64,000 nt of DNA from Marinifilum sp. N1E240 (lineage in GTDB: Bacteria > Bacteroidota > Bacteroidia > Bacteroidales > Marinifilaceae). The translations under genes and the position numbers were made by a program. Shown here in pieces: positions 27,724-36,140 of the stretch; within the stretch, counting starts at the first letter, position 1; each line of letters starts with the position of its first letter. The notes beneath the pieces were generated by a model that saw only the letters and a program-made list of their open reading frames with translations, had not been told where the DNA came from and made no database searches. The stretch is from the NCBI RefSeq assembly GCF_009295825.1, contig NZ_WHKF01000007.1, forward strand, positions 62,001 to 126,000, in the 5' to 3' direction.

Positions 27724-28719
27724 TTATTTTGTTCTCGATATTGTATATTCAACCAATTGATTTAATGCACGTTTAGCTTCAGTATCTGGAAAAGAAGAAA
27801 TCGATTCAAGAGCTTTTTGTTTGTACTCAAGCATCTTTTCTCTCGTATATTCAATTCCACCATTTTCTTTAACAAATTGAATTAGCTCATTTACTTTTTC
27901 ATTATTCTTATTGTGCTTGCGAATAATTTTCAGAGCCCAGCGTTTATCTTTTTCGGATATCTGACGAAGTACATAAATTAAGGGAAGAGTCAACTTTTTC
28001 TCCTTAATGTCATTACCAGTTGGTTTGCCAATATTTCCTTGTTTTTCGTAATCAAACAAATCGTCTTTCATTTGAAAGGCTATTCCCAGATTTTCACCAA
28101 ATTCTTTTAATTTTTGCTGATCTTCTTCATTTGCTTTTGCAGATATTGCACCCAAATGTGTGCAAGAAGCTATTAAACTGGCAGTTTTCTTGTAAATGAT
28201 ATCAAAATAAACTTCCTCGGTTATGTCTAATTTCCTTGATTTTTCAAGCTGAAGCAATTCACCTTCACTCATTTCTCGTACGGCATCCGAAACCACTTGT
28301 AATTGCTCATATTCTTTGTTTTCAAGAGCAACAAGCAATCCTTTTGATAGGAGGTAATCACCAACTAAAACAGCTGCTTTCGATTTCCACAGAGCATTAA
28401 TTGAGAAGAAGCCTCTACGTTCATAGGCTTCATCAACAACATCATCGTGAATTAATGTAGCGGTGTGCAGCAATTGAGTTAATGCAGCAGCAGTATAAGT
28501 TGAAGGAGTGACTTTATCGATTAATTTGGCACTCAAAAACACCAAAATAGGTCTTATTTCTTTCCCTTTACGCTTAATAATGTAGTTGTTGATAATATCA
28601 AGCAATCGAATTTTACTTTTCATCGATTGCCTAAAATAGGACTCAAATTCATCCATTTCAGCCTTTACGGGAGCCTTAATCTCTTTAATACTGCTTCTTT
28701 TCAAACTCATAGCAACCAA
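27724..28719 (-). CDS. Polyprenyl diphosphate synthase (long chain)
   Basis: The 331-residue all-alpha protein has both Asp-rich motifs of trans-prenyltransferases: LIHDDVVDEAYERRG and, later, MKDDLFDYE, with the chain-elongation segment between. It condenses isopentenyl diphosphate onto an allylic primer to make a C35-C45 chain, most likely the menaquinone side chain. The residues before the first motif, LTQLLHTA, are small, consistent with a long product, but the length cannot be fixed. The first Met (28719) or the Met at 28710 could be the start. The gene is convergent with the PAS kinase with no gap. Confidence 0.92.
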   Translation of the reverse strand: MVAMSLKRSSIKEIKAPVKAEMDEFESYFRQSMKSKIRLLDIINNYIIKRKGKEIRPILVFLSAKLIDKVTPSTYTAAALTQLLHTATLIHDDVVDEAYERRGFFSINALWKSKAAVLVGDYLLSKGLLVALENKEYEQLQVVSDAVREMSEGELLQLEKSRKLDITEEVYFDIIYKKTASLIASCTHLGAISAKANEEDQQKLKEFGENLGIAFQMKDDLFDYEKQGNIGKPTGNDIKEKKLTLPLIYVLRQISEKDKRWALKIIRKHNKNNEKVNELIQFVKENGGIEYTREKMLEYKQKALESISSFPDTEAKRALNQLVEYTISRTK

Positions 28720-28874
28720 AGTTAATAATTTATCTTTGTCCTGAAAGTGGGCAGTTTTCCAATTTTGACAAATAGAAAAACCTCGTTTTTATTAAGACTA
28801 CGAATAAATTATCTACAAACTCAGAAATTTAAATATTTCGATATGAATATAGAGATCATTCACGAATATATTTA

Positions 28875-28882
28875 TATATTTG
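28875..28882 (+). promoter_or_regulatory. -7 promoter box of the ArsR-type gene
   Basis: TATATTTG fits TAnnTTTG, 32 bases before the start codon at 28915. A second match, TATCTTTG at 28731-28738, lies farther upstream. Confidence 0.5.
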
Positions 28883-28914
28883 CATTTGATAATTTACGTG
28901 ATTAATCTTAGTGT

Positions 28915-29214
28915 ATGAAAATTAAAGAATTAGAACCTGAAAAGTTGGAGCAGGCGGCAAATATGCTAAAGGCGATCGCTCATCCGATGAGAATAGCAAT
29001 TTTAGGATATCTTGAGGACGGTAAGAAACTTACGGTAACCGAAATTCATGAATTATTAAAGATTGAACAATCTACTACTTCTCATCATTTGGGAATCTTA
29101 AAAGATAAAGGAGTATTATCTTCAAAAAGAGAAGGTAAGAACACTTACTATTTTTTAAAGCACTGCAGTTTGAGCAATATCGTCGATTGTATTAGCAATT
29201 GTACGCATGCATAA
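28915..29214 (+). CDS. ArsR-family winged-helix transcriptional regulator
   Basis: The 99-residue protein is a single winged-helix domain: LKAIAHPMRIAILGYLEDG (the typical ArsR dimer and helix 2 region), recognition helix STTSHHLGILKDKGV and wing KREGKNTYYFL. The usual metal site ELCVCDL of ArsR/SmtB in helix 3 is absent, but the C-terminus carries three Cys (CSLSNIVDCISNCTHA) that could bind metal or respond to redox. It is a stand-alone gene with its own promoter box and terminator. No target can be named; the adjacent qued-like gene is separately terminated. Confidence 0.88.
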   Translation: MKIKELEPEKLEQAANMLKAIAHPMRIAILGYLEDGKKLTVTEIHELLKIEQSTTSHHLGILKDKGVLSSKREGKNTYYFLKHCSLSNIVDCISNCTHA

Positions 29215-29222
29215 AGAAATTA

Positions 29223-29248
29223 AAACCGGCACTATCCGGTTTTTTTTA
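29223..29248 (+). terminator. Terminator after the ArsR-type gene
   Basis: AAACCGG pairs with CCGGTTT (loop CACTAT), followed by a run of T. Confidence 0.8.
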
Positions 29249-29260
29249 TGATATAAAAAA

Positions 29261-29710
29261 ATGGCAAAAATTAGATTAACCAAAGAGTTCCATTTCGAAA
29301 TGGCTCACGCCTTATGGAACTACGATGGATTGTGTAAAAACATTCACGGTCATTCATATATTTTGTATGTGACTGTGATAGGAGAACCCATTGAGGATGT
29401 TTCTAATCCTAAATTGGGTATGGTGATGGACTTTGGAGATTTAAAAAAGATTGTTTCCGAAGAAATTGTAGATCAGTTAGATCATGCTTTGGTATTGAGT
29501 AAGGCTGTACCAAATGTTGAGAGTTTAAACATTCCAGAAATGTTTGAACGATTTTTCATTACGGAATATCAGCCAACATGTGAAAATATGATTGCAGATT
29601 TTGCAGATCGTATTAAAGGTAGATTGCCTGAACATGTTCAGCTACACTCTTTAAAACTGCACGAAACTGCAACCTCCTTTGCGGAATGGTATGCATCCGA
29701 TAACGAATAA
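29261..29710 (+). CDS. 6-pyruvoyl-tetrahydropterin synthase / QueD family protein
   Basis: The 149-residue protein has the zinc-binding His residues of the family in FHFEMAHAL and IHGHSY, the catalytic Cys in LCKNIHGHSY, the MVMDFGDLK segment, LDHALVL and the substrate Glu in LHETATSF. QueD converts dihydroneopterin triphosphate to 6-carboxytetrahydropterin for queuosine synthesis; a pterin synthase role is the alternative. It is only 12 bases beyond the previous terminator and is followed by its own terminator, so it stands alone. Confidence 0.88.
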   Translation: MAKIRLTKEFHFEMAHALWNYDGLCKNIHGHSYILYVTVIGEPIEDVSNPKLGMVMDFGDLKKIVSEEIVDQLDHALVLSKAVPNVESLNIPEMFERFFITEYQPTCENMIADFADRIKGRLPEHVQLHSLKLHETATSFAEWYASDNE

Positions 29711-29729
29711 GAGTTCGACATATAAATTG

Positions 29730-29757
29730 AACCCGGAAGGAATTCCGGGTTTTTTTA
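29730..29757 (+). terminator. Terminator after the QueD-like gene
   Basis: AACCCGGAA pairs with TTCCGGGTT around a four-base loop, then a run of T. Confidence 0.88.
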
Positions 29758-29778
29758 TTGCCTAATTTTCAAATAGAA

Positions 29779-29808
29779 TTGCTCTCTTTCTAATATCTTG
29801 TATTTTTG
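29779..29808 (+). promoter_or_regulatory. Promoter of polA
   Basis: TTG at 29779-29781 and TATTTTTG at 29801-29808 are 19 bases apart, the spacing expected of Bacteroidota -33/-7 elements. The polA ATG is 51 bases downstream. Confidence 0.6.
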
Positions 29809-29859
29809 TCTAACGGATAAGACTTCCTTATCCATTCAAACCAAATAACGAATAATTTT

Positions 29860-32634
29860 ATGCACTCATCAGCTAGCAATTCTGGCAAAAAACTCTTTCT
29901 TCTTGATGCTTTTGCTTTGATATACAGATCGTATTACGCGTTTATAAAGAATCCCAGATATACATCAACAGGTATCAATTCGTCTGCAATGCTTGGATTT
30001 ACCAATACATTACTTGAGGTTCTCGAGAAGGAAAAACCATCGCATATTGCGGTAGTTTTTGATCCGGTTGGTCCAACTTTCCGACATGATATGTTTAAGG
30101 AGTACAAGGCACAGCGTCCACCGATGCCTGAAGATTTGCGTAAATCTATTCCATATATCAAATCCATTATTCAGGGATTTAATATTCCTGAATTCGATGT
30201 GGAAGGATACGAAGCCGATGATGTAATTGGAACTTTGGCTAAAAAGGCTGAGAAAGAAGGCTTCTCTGTGTACATGATGACTCCTGATAAGGATTATGCA
30301 CAGTTGGTAAGTGATAATATTTTCATGTACAAACCAAAACGTTCAGGAAAGGAAGTTGAAATTTGGGGATTACCTGAAGTACAGGAAAATTTTGGCGTGG
30401 AAACAGCCGATCAGATTATTGATTATTTGGGATTGATGGGAGATTCGGCAGATAATATTCCTGGTTGTCCGGGTATAGGACCTAAGACTGCACAAAAATT
30501 GATTGGATTGTATAAATCGATAGATGGACTCTATGAGAATACCGATCAACTAAAAGGGAAGCAGAAGGAGAGAATTATTGAATCGGAAGAGCAAGTTCGA
30601 TTTTCAAAAGTTTTGGCAAAAATTGCTTTGGATGCTCCAATAGATTTTGACGAAGAGAAATTTAAATTAATAGATTTAGATGAATCTAAATTGAGACCAG
30701 TTTTCAAGGAATTGGAACTTTTTACTTTGGCAGAACGTGTTTTTAAAAATCAAGCAAGTCTTTTCGATGCTCAGAACGAAGAATCTACGGACAAGGATAC
30801 AAGTGAAGAAAATGAGGTGATTCTCAGAGATATAAAAAGTTTGAGCTGTAAGTTTTTTGTGATTGATAATGAGCAGGTAAGAGCTGATTTAAAAGCAGAA
30901 TTGTGCATTCAAAAAGAGTTTGCTTTTAGAACAATATTGTCTGATTCCGATCCAAATACATCAAAATTGCTTGGATTGTGTTTTTCTTTTAAGAGTGACA
31001 AGTCTTTTTTTATTCCATTTCCTGAAAATTCCGATGAAGCCAAAAAAGTTGCCCAGGAATTCAAATATATTTTCGAGGATGAGAAAATTCTTAAAATAGG
31101 ACATGATTGCAAAAAAGACATTTTAGCATTGCGTTGGTTAGGTGTTGATGTTAAAGGTGCCATTTTTGATACCATGATAGCTCATTATCTAATTCAACCG
31201 GAATTTAAACATGAATTTTCTTTTATTGCGAATTCCATTATCAATTACACAGTAATTCCACCTGAAGAGAAGGTGAAAGGTAAAAAAGCACAATTAAGCC
31301 TGATAATGGAACCTGAGCCAATTAAACACGATCGTTTTTGTGAGGAAGTTGCTCTAAGTATAGAATTGAAAGAAGAATTGGAAAATCAGATGAAGGAAAA
31401 TAATCTGATAGACTTGTTTTACAATGTTGAAATGCCATTGATGGGAATTTTAGCAGATATGGAATTTACTGGCGTTAGTATTGATGTTCCAACTTTGAAA
31501 GATTACGCAGTAGTCTTAAACAAAGAAGTGGATGGAATAGAGAAAGAAATAAAAGAAATTGCTGGTGTTGATTTTAATGTAGCATCACCAAAACAGTTAG
31601 GTGAAGTTCTATTTGAGAAAATGGAGTTGGATAGTAAAGCTAAAAAAACGAAATCAGGTCAATTTTCAACTTCCGAAGCTGTGCTTGCCAAATTGAAAGG
31701 AAAACATGAAATTATTCAAAAAATATTGGATTTTAGATCTCTAAAAAAGTTGATTTCAACCTATGTAGAAGCCTTACCGACCTATATCAATCCAGCATCA
31801 GGAAAAATTCATACATCTTTTAGACAGGCTGAAGCTGCAACTGGTCGATTGAGTTCAACCAATCCAAATTTGCAGAACATTCCAATTAGAACGGTGCAGG
31901 GGAGATACATTCGTAAGGCATTCGTTCCATCTACCGATGATCACACTTTCCTTTCTGCTGATTATTCTCAGGTAGAATTGCGTTTAATGGCTCATATGAG
32001 CGAAGATCAGAATATGATTGATGCATTTAATCATGAGGCAGATTTTCACCAGGCAACAGCCGCAAAGATATATAAGCTTCCAATTGAAGAGGTGAGCAAA
32101 GACATGAGAAGCAGAGCTAAAACTGCAAATTTTGGAATTATTTACGGTATTTCAGCTTGGGGATTGGCAGAGCGCTTGGATATCTCACGTAAAGAGGGAA
32201 AAGAGCTCATTACAGGCTATTTTGAGTCTTACCCAAGAGTTAAGTCATTCATGGACAAAAGTGTTGAGAAAGCGCGTAAGGATGAGTTTGTAGAAACCTT
32301 TATGGGACGCCGTAGGTATTTGAAAGATATCAACTCGAGTAATGCTATAGTTCGTGGTGTAGCGGAACGAAATGCAATTAATGCTCCGATTCAGGGATCA
32401 GCAGCCGATGTTATCAAAATGGCTATGATCAATATCGACAAGCGAATGAAGTTGGAAGGTCTGAAATCGAAAATGCTGATTCAGGTGCATGATGAATTGA
32501 ACTTTGATTGCTTAAAATCTGAACTAGATCAAATGAAAGTAATATTAAGAGAAGAAATGGAGAATGCCGTTAAGCTATCGGTTCCTCTTACCGTAGATAT
32601 GGGAGTAGGAGAAAATTGGCTTGAGGCGCATTAA
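29860..32634 (+). CDS. polA: DNA polymerase I (3'-5' exonuclease site degenerate)
   Basis: The 924-residue protein has an N-terminal 5'-3' exonuclease domain (LLDAFALIYRSYYAF, GYEADDVIGTLA, TPDKDYAQLV, GDSADNIPG), a central 3'-5' exonuclease-like domain (about 325-510) and a C-terminal polymerase domain with motif A DYSQVELRLM, motif B RSRAKTANFGIIYG and motif C VHDEL. It fills gaps and removes RNA primers and damaged strands. In the exonuclease domain the DxE of Exo I is replaced (FAFRTI, R357 and I359), Exo II Asp (D420) is kept, and the Exo III EDAD-like segment reads EEVALS. Proofreading is therefore probably lost. It has its own promoter and terminator. Confidence 0.95.
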   Translation: MHSSASNSGKKLFLLDAFALIYRSYYAFIKNPRYTSTGINSSAMLGFTNTLLEVLEKEKPSHIAVVFDPVGPTFRHDMFKEYKAQRPPMPEDLRKSIPYIKSIIQGFNIPEFDVEGYEADDVIGTLAKKAEKEGFSVYMMTPDKDYAQLVSDNIFMYKPKRSGKEVEIWGLPEVQENFGVETADQIIDYLGLMGDSADNIPGCPGIGPKTAQKLIGLYKSIDGLYENTDQLKGKQKERIIESEEQVRFSKVLAKIALDAPIDFDEEKFKLIDLDESKLRPVFKELELFTLAERVFKNQASLFDAQNEESTDKDTSEENEVILRDIKSLSCKFFVIDNEQVRADLKAELCIQKEFAFRTILSDSDPNTSKLLGLCFSFKSDKSFFIPFPENSDEAKKVAQEFKYIFEDEKILKIGHDCKKDILALRWLGVDVKGAIFDTMIAHYLIQPEFKHEFSFIANSIINYTVIPPEEKVKGKKAQLSLIMEPEPIKHDRFCEEVALSIELKEELENQMKENNLIDLFYNVEMPLMGILADMEFTGVSIDVPTLKDYAVVLNKEVDGIEKEIKEIAGVDFNVASPKQLGEVLFEKMELDSKAKKTKSGQFSTSEAVLAKLKGKHEIIQKILDFRSLKKLISTYVEALPTYINPASGKIHTSFRQAEAATGRLSSTNPNLQNIPIRTVQGRYIRKAFVPSTDDHTFLSADYSQVELRLMAHMSEDQNMIDAFNHEADFHQATAAKIYKLPIEEVSKDMRSRAKTANFGIIYGISAWGLAERLDISRKEGKELITGYFESYPRVKSFMDKSVEKARKDEFVETFMGRRRYLKDINSSNAIVRGVAERNAINAPIQGSAADVIKMAMINIDKRMKLEGLKSKMLIQVHDELNFDCLKSELDQMKVILREEMENAVKLSVPLTVDMGVGENWLEAH

Positions 32635-32652
32635 TTTAAAATATACAAAATG

Positions 32653-32690
32653 AAAAAGCTCATTCATCAATAGATGAATGAGCTTTTTTT
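32653..32690. terminator. Bidirectional terminator between polA and the S41 protease gene
   Basis: AAAAAGCTCATTCATC pairs with GATGAATGAGCTTTTT around a four-base loop. The A/T flanks permit termination of the convergent genes on both strands. Confidence 0.9.
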
Positions 32691-32714
32691 ATATCAATTT
32701 AAGATGTTGATTTT

Positions 32715-34400
32715 TTATTTGTTGATAGCATGTAAACCAATGCTACCATCTAAAATACCTGCGTACTCATTTGTATTTTCTAGTACCTCAATGGCTTTAT
32801 TTAAAGTTTTATCTTCACGCAAACTAAATTCAATTCCACCTTTCTGATAATGGAATCTTTTTACGATTTCGTGAGCTAATAAATCAGCGATTTCATCTTT
32901 AAATCTATTCAAATCACGATCTAAATTTGGTGCTAGTTTTGCTTCTAAAGCAGCAAATTCTTCATTAGAAATCTCAAAGTATTTTTCCTCTTTAGCCGAT
33001 TTCTTTAATGCATCCAAAATTTCGGTACTTTCCGATTTGTATTTGAATTCATTCTCCTTGATATATTTTGTGAAATTTTCAAACTCTTCATCACTCAATT
33101 TAAATTCCTTAGCTGACGGAATGCTTTCTTTACTATTTGCATACAAAGTTGCATAATCAAATATCATGAAGTTGCGAATCAAGTTAATGGTTAAGCTGCT
33201 ATATAATTCCGAATCAATTTTAATATCAGGAAGAATTCCTCCACCATCGTAAACTGATCGACCATTTTTAGTGTGATATTCAGTCATTAATGAGTCAGCA
33301 ATTTTACCAACGCTTCCATCATCATTTCTATTGCTGTAATCCAGAGCCTGAATACATCTTCCGCTAGGAATGTAGTACTTCGCCGTTGTTACCTTTAATT
33401 TGGCGTTATAGGTCAAATTACGTGTTGTTTGAACCAATCCCTTACCAAATGTTCTATTACCGATTACAACGCCTCTATCGAGATCCTGAATAGCACCCGA
33501 AACAATTTCAGAAGCTGATGCAGAACCGCGATTTACCAATACCGCAATTGGAATTTCAGCATCAATAGGAGTTTTGTTTGCTTTATAGCTTTTGTCCCAT
33601 TTCGAAACTTTTCCTTTTGTGCTAACAATACTTTCACCTTTATTCACAAATAGGTTCACAATTTCAATTGCTTGATCGAGCAATCCCCCAGGGTTTCCTC
33701 TTAAATCCAATACAATTGATTTTGCATTTTGCGCTTTTAATTCTTTAAGGGCAGCTTTAATTTCACCTGCCGCTTTATTTGTAAACTGATTCAAATGAAT
33801 GTACCCAATAGAATCAGTCACCATTCCGTAGTAAGGAACTGATTTCAGCTGAATTTTTTCACGAACCAATTTCTTTTCCATGGTTTTATTAATACCTGGA
33901 CGCTTAATTTTTATTGTAAGAGGAACATTTGGTTGACCTTTTAAAAGATTACTAACATCCTCGGTATTTTTCTTCAGAACTTTAGTTCCGTTAATTTCAA
34001 GCATAACATCACCTGCTTTTAAGCCAGCTTTGTAAGCAGGAAAACCTTTGTAAGGCTCGGCAATAATAACTTCATCTTTATGTTTGCTAATTAATGCACC
34101 AATACCGGCATATTCGCCAGTAGTCATCAATTTAAAGTCTTCAATTTCCGATTCGGAGATGTAAGCCGTATAAGGATCAAGTGAACCTAGCATGGCATCC
34201 ATACTCTTCTTCACCAAATCTCCAGGATCAATTTCATCCACATAGAATAGGTTCAATTCCCTGAATAATGTATAGTAAATATTCAGATTTTTACTGATTT
34301 CAAAATTTCTCTCATCCCTGCTAAAACCCCAGAATGCCGCACTACAAAAAAGTAGTAAGGCAAGCATCCAAATGGCTCCTCTTTTTCTTTGAAGCTTCAT
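32715..34400 (-). CDS. C-terminal processing protease, S41 family
   Basis: The 561-residue protein has an N-terminal hydrophobic segment (about residues 10-25), then a PDZ domain (YAGIGALISKHKDEVIIAEP region, about residues 90-180) and the S41 catalytic domain with Ser in NRGSASASEIV and the general-base Lys in RTFGKGLVQT. It cleaves proteins at their C-termini in the periplasm. The C-terminal part is a longer extension common to the Bacteroidota form. It is convergent with polA and is separated from the upstream yidD gene by 251 bases. Confidence 0.92.
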   Translation of the reverse strand: MKLQRKRGAIWMLALLLFCSAAFWGFSRDERNFEISKNLNIYYTLFRELNLFYVDEIDPGDLVKKSMDAMLGSLDPYTAYISESEIEDFKLMTTGEYAGIGALISKHKDEVIIAEPYKGFPAYKAGLKAGDVMLEINGTKVLKKNTEDVSNLLKGQPNVPLTIKIKRPGINKTMEKKLVREKIQLKSVPYYGMVTDSIGYIHLNQFTNKAAGEIKAALKELKAQNAKSIVLDLRGNPGGLLDQAIEIVNLFVNKGESIVSTKGKVSKWDKSYKANKTPIDAEIPIAVLVNRGSASASEIVSGAIQDLDRGVVIGNRTFGKGLVQTTRNLTYNAKLKVTTAKYYIPSGRCIQALDYSNRNDDGSVGKIADSLMTEYHTKNGRSVYDGGGILPDIKIDSELYSSLTINLIRNFMIFDYATLYANSKESIPSAKEFKLSDEEFENFTKYIKENEFKYKSESTEILDALKKSAKEEKYFEISNEEFAALEAKLAPNLDRDLNRFKDEIADLLAHEIVKRFHYQKGGIEFSLREDKTLNKAIEVLENTNEYAGILDGSIGLHAINK

Positions 34401-34651
34401 ATATTTTCTTTTAAATTGATATTTTTAATTAACCCTTCGCGAAGATATCTCCAGCACGAATTTACAAATTCGAAGTAAACAAAATTCTTAGTAGGTGAAA
34501 CAAATATAATTAATCCATTCCTAAAATTGTTCGCTTTAACATTTCTTAACCCTATGCTACTGGTTAACAATCACTATACCAAAATCTACGTAGGTAATAG
34601 TAATGTACGAAATATTATTAAGAATTGTTCTGAATAACTAGCGATCTTTGA

Positions 34652-34894
34652 TTAAGGTACCGGATCGTGACCATGACCGCCCCATGGATTACAGGATAAG
34701 ATTCTTTTAATGGCAAGATAAGATCCTTTAATTGGACCATATTTTTTTAAGGCTTGCAATGCGTATGATGAACAGGTTGGTGTGTATCTGCAAGCCGATG
34801 GGGTAAGAGGAGAAATAAAATACTGATAGAATTTAATCGGCAGTATCATGATGAACAGTATCATCTTTTTCAGACCGTTTAGAATGTTTTTCAT
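34652..34894 (-). CDS. yidD: Membrane protein insertion efficiency factor YidD
   Basis: The 80-residue protein has the YidD signature [12 protein letters not shown] followed by [19 protein letters not shown] and the C-terminal [12 protein letters not shown]. It sits at the inner membrane and helps YidC-mediated insertion. The reading frame opens at 34894, overlapping rnpA by 62 bases; an in-frame Met at 34864 would leave the usual short N-terminus and an overlap of 32 bases. It is co-oriented with rnpA, the normal pairing. Confidence 0.93.
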   Translation of the reverse strand: MKNILNGLKKMILFIMILPIKFYQYFISPLTPSACRYTPTCSSYALQALKKYGPIKGSYLAIKRILSCNPWGGHGHDPVP

Positions 34895-35279
34895 ATTCTT
34901 TAGGTATTCGTTGTAAAGCTTTTATCAGCTTACCTTCCATTTGCTTTGTTTCAAGAATATCTTTGGATAGATAAACAATCATAAAAGCGATTTGAGTATC
35001 TATTTTCTCTATTTCCTGATAGAAACTATGCTTATTTAGCCTGTAAATTTCCCTGATTCTTCTTTTTAAAAGGTTTCGCTTAACAGCATGCTTAAAGTTA
35101 CGTTTTGAAACTGTAATTGCAACTTGTGCAGGATAACCAGAATGAAGTTTAGCCTCTTTCCATACAATCCTAAAAGGATAACAGGTAAAGCCGTTTCCTT
35201 CGGAAAATAGTTTGCCTATAAGAATCTTATGAGTTAATCTTTCAGCTTTTTCAAAAGTAAAACGAATGTTACGAGTCAT
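34833..35279 (-). CDS. rnpA: Ribonuclease P protein component
   Basis: The 148-residue basic protein has the RNase P protein motif [14 protein letters not shown] (the RNR box) about residue 65, after the N-terminal [15 protein letters not shown]. It helps RNase P RNA process tRNA 5' ends. It overlaps the yidD start. Downstream of oriC one commonly finds dnaA-rpmH-rnpA-yidD-yidC, but rpmH and dnaA are not adjacent here; instead hemD and DUF4271 precede it, separated by a terminator. Confidence 0.93.
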   Translation of the reverse strand: MTRNIRFTFEKAERLTHKILIGKLFSEGNGFTCYPFRIVWKEAKLHSGYPAQVAITVSKRNFKHAVKRNLLKRRIREIYRLNKHSFYQEIEKIDTQIAFMIVYLSKDILETKQMEGKLIKALQRIPKEYEKHSKRSEKDDTVHHDTAD

Positions 35280-35292
35280 ATTACAAAAATCG

Positions 35293-35323
35293 ACAAAAAA
35301 AGGGGAAAATATTTCCCCTTTTT
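35293..35323. terminator. Terminator between hemD and rnpA (bidirectional form)
   Basis: AAAAAGGGGAAA pairs with TTTCCCCTTTTT around a short AT loop. It follows the hemD stop on the minus strand and would isolate rnpA from hemD. Confidence 0.85.
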
Positions 35324-35344
35324 ATTTTTTATATTGATACAAGA

Positions 35345-36103
35345 CTATTTGTCTTTATTCTCTTTATTGTATTTCTTAATGAACTGATCCAAAGCCATTG
35401 TCATTGAAGGAGCTTGTGGCATTGGAGCCTGAATATCAAGTCTCAATTTAGCATCACTTACAGCTTTTGAAGTAGCAGGACCAAAGGCAGCAAGAATGGT
35501 ATTGTTTTGTTCAAATTCAGGGAAATTTTGTAGCAATGAAGTAATTCCTGAAGGACTATAAAAAGCTAAAATGTCGTAATTAACATCAGCTAAATCCGAA
35601 AGATCACTACTTACAGTACGATACAAAATCGCTTTAGTGTACTTAATCTTACTCTTATCAAGAAGAGTTGGGATTGATTGCTTGTGAATATCTGAAAGTG
35701 GAATCAGGAATTTTTCTGATTTGTGCTTTACAATGATATCCATTAACTCTTCAAATCGTCTTTCACCGAAGAAAATCTTACGTTTTCTATAAACGATGTA
35801 TTTCTGCAAATAGAAAGCCGTTGATTCCGAAATACAAAAGTATTTCATGTCATCAGGAACGGTTACTCTAAGTTCCTCGCATACTCTGAAGAAGTGATCA
35901 ATTGCTGTTCTGCTGGTAAAAATCACAGCAGTGTGGTCCAATATGTTGATCCGCTCCTGTCTAAAATCTTTGGCTGAAATGCCTTCTACCTGGATAAAAG
36001 GGCGAAAATCAATTTTCAAATTGTATTTTTCTGCCAAATCAAAATAAGGTGACTTTTCGGTTTGAGGTTTAGGTTGTGAAACCAGTATAGTCTTGATTTT
36101 CAA
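35345..36103 (-). CDS. hemD: Uroporphyrinogen-III synthase
   Basis: The 252-residue protein has the low-conservation HemD pattern: KTILVSQPKPQTEKSPYF, then HTAVIFTSRTAIDHFF and the second-domain YDILAFYSPSGITSLL, and AAFGPATSKAV near residue 205. It closes hydroxymethylbilane to uroporphyrinogen III for heme synthesis. Placement behind DUF4271 and before rnpA is the typical Bacteroidota order. The tail beyond residue 230 is charged and probably disordered. Confidence 0.88.
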   Translation of the reverse strand: MKIKTILVSQPKPQTEKSPYFDLAEKYNLKIDFRPFIQVEGISAKDFRQERINILDHTAVIFTSRTAIDHFFRVCEELRVTVPDDMKYFCISESTAFYLQKYIVYRKRKIFFGERRFEELMDIIVKHKSEKFLIPLSDIHKQSIPTLLDKSKIKYTKAILYRTVSSDLSDLADVNYDILAFYSPSGITSLLQNFPEFEQNNTILAAFGPATSKAVSDAKLRLDIQAPMPQAPSMTMALDQFIKKYNKENKDK

Positions 36104-36140
36104 AATACTAAGGTTTAGTTCAACAATTCATTACACCGCC

